Assembly (NCBI RefSeq): GCF_902833045.1
Contig: NZ_CADFDU010000001.1
Span: 1-64,000, forward strand
From: Burkholderia sp. BCC0322
Lineage (GTDB): Bacteria > Pseudomonadota > Gammaproteobacteria > Burkholderiales > Burkholderiaceae
Direction: 5' to 3'
Length of the DNA: 64,000 bases
Position 1 is the stretch's first letter. Every line of letters begins with the position of its first letter. Shown piece by piece: positions 60,919 to 64,000 of the stretch. The notes beneath the pieces are model-generated. The model searched no databases. It was not told the DNA's origin and saw only the letters and a list, made by a program, of their open reading frames with translations. The translations under genes were made by a program, and so were the position numbers.

Positions 60919-61212
60919 ATGAACCGCCGCCATCTTCTCTCCGCCTTCGCCCTCGCGCTCGCCGTGTCCGCACCGGCCTTCGCCGATTCGGGTACGCCGC
61001 ATGCCGGCGACTACGGCAATACGTCGTGGTACTCGCAGCACTACGGCCCGCGCACGCGCGCCGAAGTCAGCGCGGAAGTCGAGCAAGCACGCAAGGACGG
61101 CACGCTCGCGTATCTGCGCAAGGCCAATTCGTATCCGCAAGGGCTCGAACTGGCACAAGGGGCGTATCGCTCGATGCCCGAAAGCAACCAACTCGCCGGC
61201 GGAGGCCGGTAA
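60919..61212 (+). CDS. DUF4148 small exported protein
   Basis: A 97-residue exported protein of the DUF4148 family, common in Burkholderia. It has a signal peptide (NRRHLLSAFALALAVSAPAFA) and the family motif RAEVSAEVEQARKDG with YPQG after it. CAGGAG lies 8 bases before the ATG. Function unknown; the mature part is small and hydrophilic. Confidence 0.85.
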   Translation: MNRRHLLSAFALALAVSAPAFADSGTPHAGDYGNTSWYSQHYGPRTRAEVSAEVEQARKDGTLAYLRKANSYPQGLELAQGAYRSMPESNQLAGGGR

Positions 61213-61316
61213 ACGCGCAACGCCGCGCAACGGGTTGCCCCGTACACGGCGTCGCGATTCCCCTATCGACGACTCGCCGAGTCAGTCAGTTGGATAGTGA
61301 ATTGCAGGAGCACATG

Positions 61317-61406
61317 ATGAACGATCAACTTCCTTCGCCGCTCGATCACTGGGACGACACCACGCCGGTGTGGACGCCGTTCCGTTCGGCCCCGCACGCG
61401 CACTGA
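61317..61406 (+). CDS. Possible 29-residue peptide
   Basis: A short frame, MNDQLPSPLDHWDDTTPVW and 10 more residues, with AGGAG 6 bases upstream and third codon positions almost all G or C. An ATG one codon earlier is too close to the ribosome site. It is too short to be sure of. It may be a leader or a small secreted or regulatory peptide. Confidence 0.35.
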   Translation: MNDQLPSPLDHWDDTTPVWTPFRSAPHAH

Positions 61407-61432
61407 TCGCCGGCTGGACCATCACCCGGCCT

Positions 61433-61567
61433 TTACCGGCGCGGCACCCCGTCGCGCCATTCGCCCCAGTGCGTCACGATGTCCTGAACGAGCGGATTGC
61501 CCGCGCGGTACAGGTTTTCGGTCGCCGGGGCGAAGCCGTCTCCGAGCAGTGCCTGGGGCCCGCGAAC
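61433..61567 (-). pseudogene. Probable truncated gene remnant
   Basis: On the minus strand, the last 45 codons of a frame (RGPQALLGDGFAPATENLYR to GEWRDGVPRR-stop) are all G/C-ending and look like the C-terminus of a real protein. Upstream of about 61570 the bias disappears and the frame runs into SSVC and AT-richer DNA. The rest of the gene is absent. I cannot name the family. It marks the left edge of the accessory block. Confidence 0.45.
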
Positions 61568-61946
61568 GCTTGAGACACACAGCCGCAGCCGCGATCGCTG
61601 CGACACGATTTGTGACGTTAAACAAGCGAATTCCAGCGACCTGACCTTGGCCATGCGAGGCGCCTCGATTGACACAGGAAAAGTCGCCTGTTTGATCGCG
61701 TTTTACGTATTCGTCGGAGCCCGATCAACCGTTCCGGGCAATACGAAGCCGTTTCGCTCTCGACTTCCGCCAGACTGCATGTTTCGCAAGGAAACGCCTA
61801 TTGGCTAGAGAAAGCGTGAGTCTTGTCGCGCCTTTATTCACACTTCTCAAGCTTCATCTCTCTCCCCGATTCTTTCCGGCAAGTCCATTGTTCGCCCCGG
61901 GTACTTAGCATGAGCACTCCCAATGATGTTCCTATGGAGAGCTTGT
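61568..61946. other. Low-bias region at the left of the accessory block
   Basis: A 379-base stretch with no codon bias in any frame and lower GC than the rest of the window (for example CGTTTTACGTATTCG). It probably contains the promoter for the PAAR gene. The short frames here are not convincing. Confidence 0.45.
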
Positions 61947-62507
61947 ATGACTGCGTCATCCCAAAGCGGCGAACGGAACGTCCGAACATACCGGCCGGCC
62001 GTTCGAGACGGTGATCGGACGACGACTCGTGGCCGCGTCGTTGCCCACTCTTCCACGATATTCGACCACGGCAAGCATGTCGCGCTCAACGGAGATCGCG
62101 CGACATGCGGCAACTGCGAGGGAAGCTTCAGCATTTTCGGGACTGGCAAAGGATTGTTCGGGAACGGACGGGATGCCGTCGTCGACGGCGACCTGGTGAT
62201 GTGCCCATGCGGAAGCAACCGTGTCATGGCCGGGCAGGATTCAAGCATTTTTCTTGCACACGGCCTCGGCTCCAGTCATCTGTCCACTGCCTCCCAGGCA
62301 GTTTCCTCCACCGGCGAGGTCTACGACGAACAGTTTCAATTGATCGACCAGATCACCGGGCGCCCGTTAGCAAACGTCCGCTATCGCATTACTTCGGACA
62401 CAAACCCTCACTCAACCATCCAGGGCACGACCGACGACGCCGGGCTGACGCGACGCGTTATCACCTTTGGCTACGGAAAGCTGCATCTGGACATCCAGAC
62501 AGGTTGA
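61947..62507 (+). CDS. PAAR-domain protein of type VI secretion
   Basis: A 186-residue protein. Residues 15-105 form the PAAR cone: RPAVRDGDRTTTRGRVV, then GKHVALNGDRATCGNCEGSFSIFGTG, and the MCPCGSNRVMAGQDSSIF end. This sharpens the VgrG spike and carries effectors. Residues 125-186 are an extra domain (QFQLIDQITGRPLANVRYRI, GTTDDAGLTRR), found in cargo-linked PAAR and VgrG proteins. The start at 61947 has GGAG upstream. An M35-like protease gene follows. Confidence 0.85.
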   Translation: MTASSQSGERNVRTYRPAVRDGDRTTTRGRVVAHSSTIFDHGKHVALNGDRATCGNCEGSFSIFGTGKGLFGNGRDAVVDGDLVMCPCGSNRVMAGQDSSIFLAHGLGSSHLSTASQAVSSTGEVYDEQFQLIDQITGRPLANVRYRITSDTNPHSTIQGTTDDAGLTRRVITFGYGKLHLDIQTG

Positions 62508-62570
62508 ATCTCTTGCGCCCGGGCATGCACCGCCACACGCCACATCACCCCGCCTACATCAGGAAAACCG

Positions 62571-63257
62571 ATGCCGCCTAGAAATTCCGATCCCGCGAAC
62601 GACGAGGAATGGATCCGAGTCGCAACCGTACCGACCAATACGAAAACCGATTCCCGCGCCCCCATCTCGCTATCACTCGACGGACCGCCAATTTGTCCGA
62701 ACATGACGGATTCAGCGTTCAGGAAGCGGATGCTTGAATTGCGAGACGATGCGGTTGCGATCACCCGGCAGCGCCATTTGGAAATGACGCGATGGTGGCC
62801 GTCCACGGAAGCACGCGTGATCGAATGGTTCGGCTCATCACATGTTGATGTTCGACGCAGGCTGGCGTCGGGACTCGACGCGCTTGCCAGCGTGATGGCC
62901 GGCCTCGGCCCGGAAAACTTCGTTCGCACCGGCTCCGATGCCGACCGCGCGACAGGATGCCTTCCGAACATGAAGCATCTTGACGCCGAGGTTGCGCATG
63001 TTTGCCGTCCGGACACCGCGACTCATACCATTGCCATCAATCTCCCGTTCTGCTCGCTACCCGAGCGATCGGCCGGCAATCTCTCCTCGCAGCAACTGAC
63101 CATCGTTCACGAATGCGCCCATTTTGCTGACACGTTCGGCGCGGGCGACCATCCAGGGGCATACGGCCGCACTGCCTGTGCCCAGTTCGCGAGACATTAT
63201 CCGGACATGGCGATCAGCAACGCAGACAACATCGCCTGGTTCATTCTGGCGCGTTAG
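62571..63257 (+). CDS. M35-like zinc metallopeptidase, probable T6SS effector
   Basis: A 228-residue protein whose C-terminal half has the aspzincin layout: HECAH at 180-184, D193 in FGAGDHPGAYG and NADNIAWF at 217-224, as in lysine-specific M35 endopeptidases. There is no signal peptide. The N-terminal 80 residues (KRMLELRDDAVAITRQRHLEMTRWWP) are helical. It lies 63 bases after a PAAR gene, so it may be carried by that spike and be toxic to rival cells. Predicted, not proven. Confidence 0.75.
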   Translation: MPPRNSDPANDEEWIRVATVPTNTKTDSRAPISLSLDGPPICPNMTDSAFRKRMLELRDDAVAITRQRHLEMTRWWPSTEARVIEWFGSSHVDVRRRLASGLDALASVMAGLGPENFVRTGSDADRATGCLPNMKHLDAEVAHVCRPDTATHTIAINLPFCSLPERSAGNLSSQQLTIVHECAHFADTFGAGDHPGAYGRTACAQFARHYPDMAISNADNIAWFILAR

Positions 63258-63270
63258 ATCGGAGCGACTC

Positions 63271-64000
63271 ATGCGATATGCCATTGCCACACTGACTGCC
63301 GTCCTGTCACTCCCGATACAAGCCGATGCATGCAAGATCATGTTGACCGACAGCATGCAGTTACCGGTGAATTCGGTGGAAATCGGCAACAGCGACAGAC
63401 TCTCCGTCGTCAGACACTACCTGACCGCCAAGGAGTGGACGCGCGAGGGCACCTCAGTATCGATTGAGGCGACAGCCTACGATTGGGAAAAACAACCGGT
63501 TCACCTCGCACGACAACGCGGCGTACAGATGAAATCATTCCTCGTGCAACTCGGCATGGTGCCCGACGACATCCATGTCGGCGAGCGAATCGTGTCGCGC
63601 CGGAACGGCAAGCTCGATCCCGACGACGCAAAGCAGCTTTGGGTCCAGTTCGTTCCCAAGTGCCCGCCCGCAGGGTGCCAGAGCCTCTGCAATTCGCCTG
63701 GCACACAGGGCGTCGCCAGTTATGCAGTGACACCCGAGACACCCGGCCCCCCGCCCGGCTCGAACCGCTTTACATGCGATGACGACAGGGAACCCGCGCA
63801 GGCACGTTTCGTGACGTCCGAGCACTGGACCGCTCGAACACGGAACCAAACGTTGTTTTTACTGGATGGCGACAAGAAGCCGCTGGCACGCATCTGCTAT
63901 CGGATCAGCACCAGTGCAACGCAATACATCGGAATGACGGATGAGCGCGGTCAAACTGCAACCATGCAGCTATTAGGGCCTGAATATACGCGAATCGAAC
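63271..64000 (+). CDS. Exported protein downstream of the effector (partial)
   Basis: An open frame of 243 codons that runs off the right edge. ATG 63271 is 13 bases after the metallopeptidase stop, with GGAG upstream. A signal peptide (RYAIATLTAVLSLPIQADA) is followed by Cys, then SIEATAYDWEKQPVHLARQRGVQMKSFLVQLG, which recalls the OmpA-type peptidoglycan-binding fold. The end, FLLDGDKKPLARICYRI and GMTDERGQTATM, resembles the extra C-terminal domain of the PAAR protein. It may be the immunity or accessory partner. Confidence 0.65.
   Translation, partial: MRYAIATLTAVLSLPIQADACKIMLTDSMQLPVNSVEIGNSDRLSVVRHYLTAKEWTREGTSVSIEATAYDWEKQPVHLARQRGVQMKSFLVQLGMVPDDIHVGERIVSRRNGKLDPDDAKQLWVQFVPKCPPAGCQSLCNSPGTQGVASYAVTPETPGPPPGSNRFTCDDDREPAQARFVTSEHWTARTRNQTLFLLDGDKKPLARICYRISTSATQYIGMTDERGQTATMQLLGPEYTRIE

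Noticed and set aside
61497-61808. 103-codon plus-strand frame near the accessory block
   Set aside because: No ribosome site, no codon bias, and its first part is antisense to the truncated biased frame.

Overview
The window looks like a replicon of the Burkholderia cepacia complex. GC is high and third codon positions are almost always G or C. Gene content includes the CeoR-LlpE-CeoA-CeoB-OpcM efflux locus, a 2-aminoethylphosphonate cluster, DUF4148 and DUF3579 proteins, and many sugar-acid and aromatic-acid uptake genes with their own regulators. The species assignment is inferred from gene content only.

Layout. 1-212: the promoter and leader of a leftward rRNA operon whose 16S gene lies outside the window. 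230-8884: phosphonate use, with a leftward operon phnS-T-U-V-A-Y plus a PhnZ-like HD oxygenase, and a divergent phnW. 8990-13821: quinate/shikimate catabolism, with leftward aroQ-aroE-MFS and a divergent fused 3-dehydroshikimate dehydratase. 14086-20321: a small orphan gene, a PAS-AraC regulator, an amino-acid-type binding protein, an MFS symporter, DoxX, FucU and SnoaL-like proteins. 20559-27429: D-glucarate/galactarate catabolism (galactarate dehydratase, KdgD, ketoglutarate semialdehyde dehydrogenase, GudP-like transporter), whose promoters share a TYGTAYGA half-site. 27508-31493: an M50 protease with a DUF2167 partner, an XRE regulator, and a LysE exporter divergent from an Lrp regulator.

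31490-36183: a zinc-starvation operon (COG0523 GTPase, FolE2, QueD-like, gamma-carbonic anhydrase, dihydroorotase paralogue) behind a near-perfect Zur-type dyad. 36633-42859: an organosulfur uptake and oxidation operon (MetQ/N/I-type ABC transporter, two flavin-type oxidoreductases and a candidate di-iron protein). 43063-48359: a 2-hydroxycarboxylate symporter with a sigma-54 promoter and two identical upstream dyads, followed by a DctB/DctD-like two-component pair that probably acts on them, then a DUF3579 gene. 48631-52309: an alpha/beta hydrolase, a PACE biocide exporter with divergent LysR, and a tautomerase with divergent TetR.

52403-60484: the CeoABOpcM RND pump with its lipase-like first gene and LysR regulator. 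60919-61406: a DUF4148 protein and a possible 29-residue peptide. About 61,570 to the end: a less GC-biased accessory block that starts next to a truncated reading frame and encodes a PAAR-domain type VI secretion protein, an M35-like metallopeptidase and an exported protein that runs off the window. This block is the best candidate for an undescribed effector system. Most transport and catabolic genes sit in small operons facing their own regulators, which is typical of a nutritionally versatile secondary chromosome.
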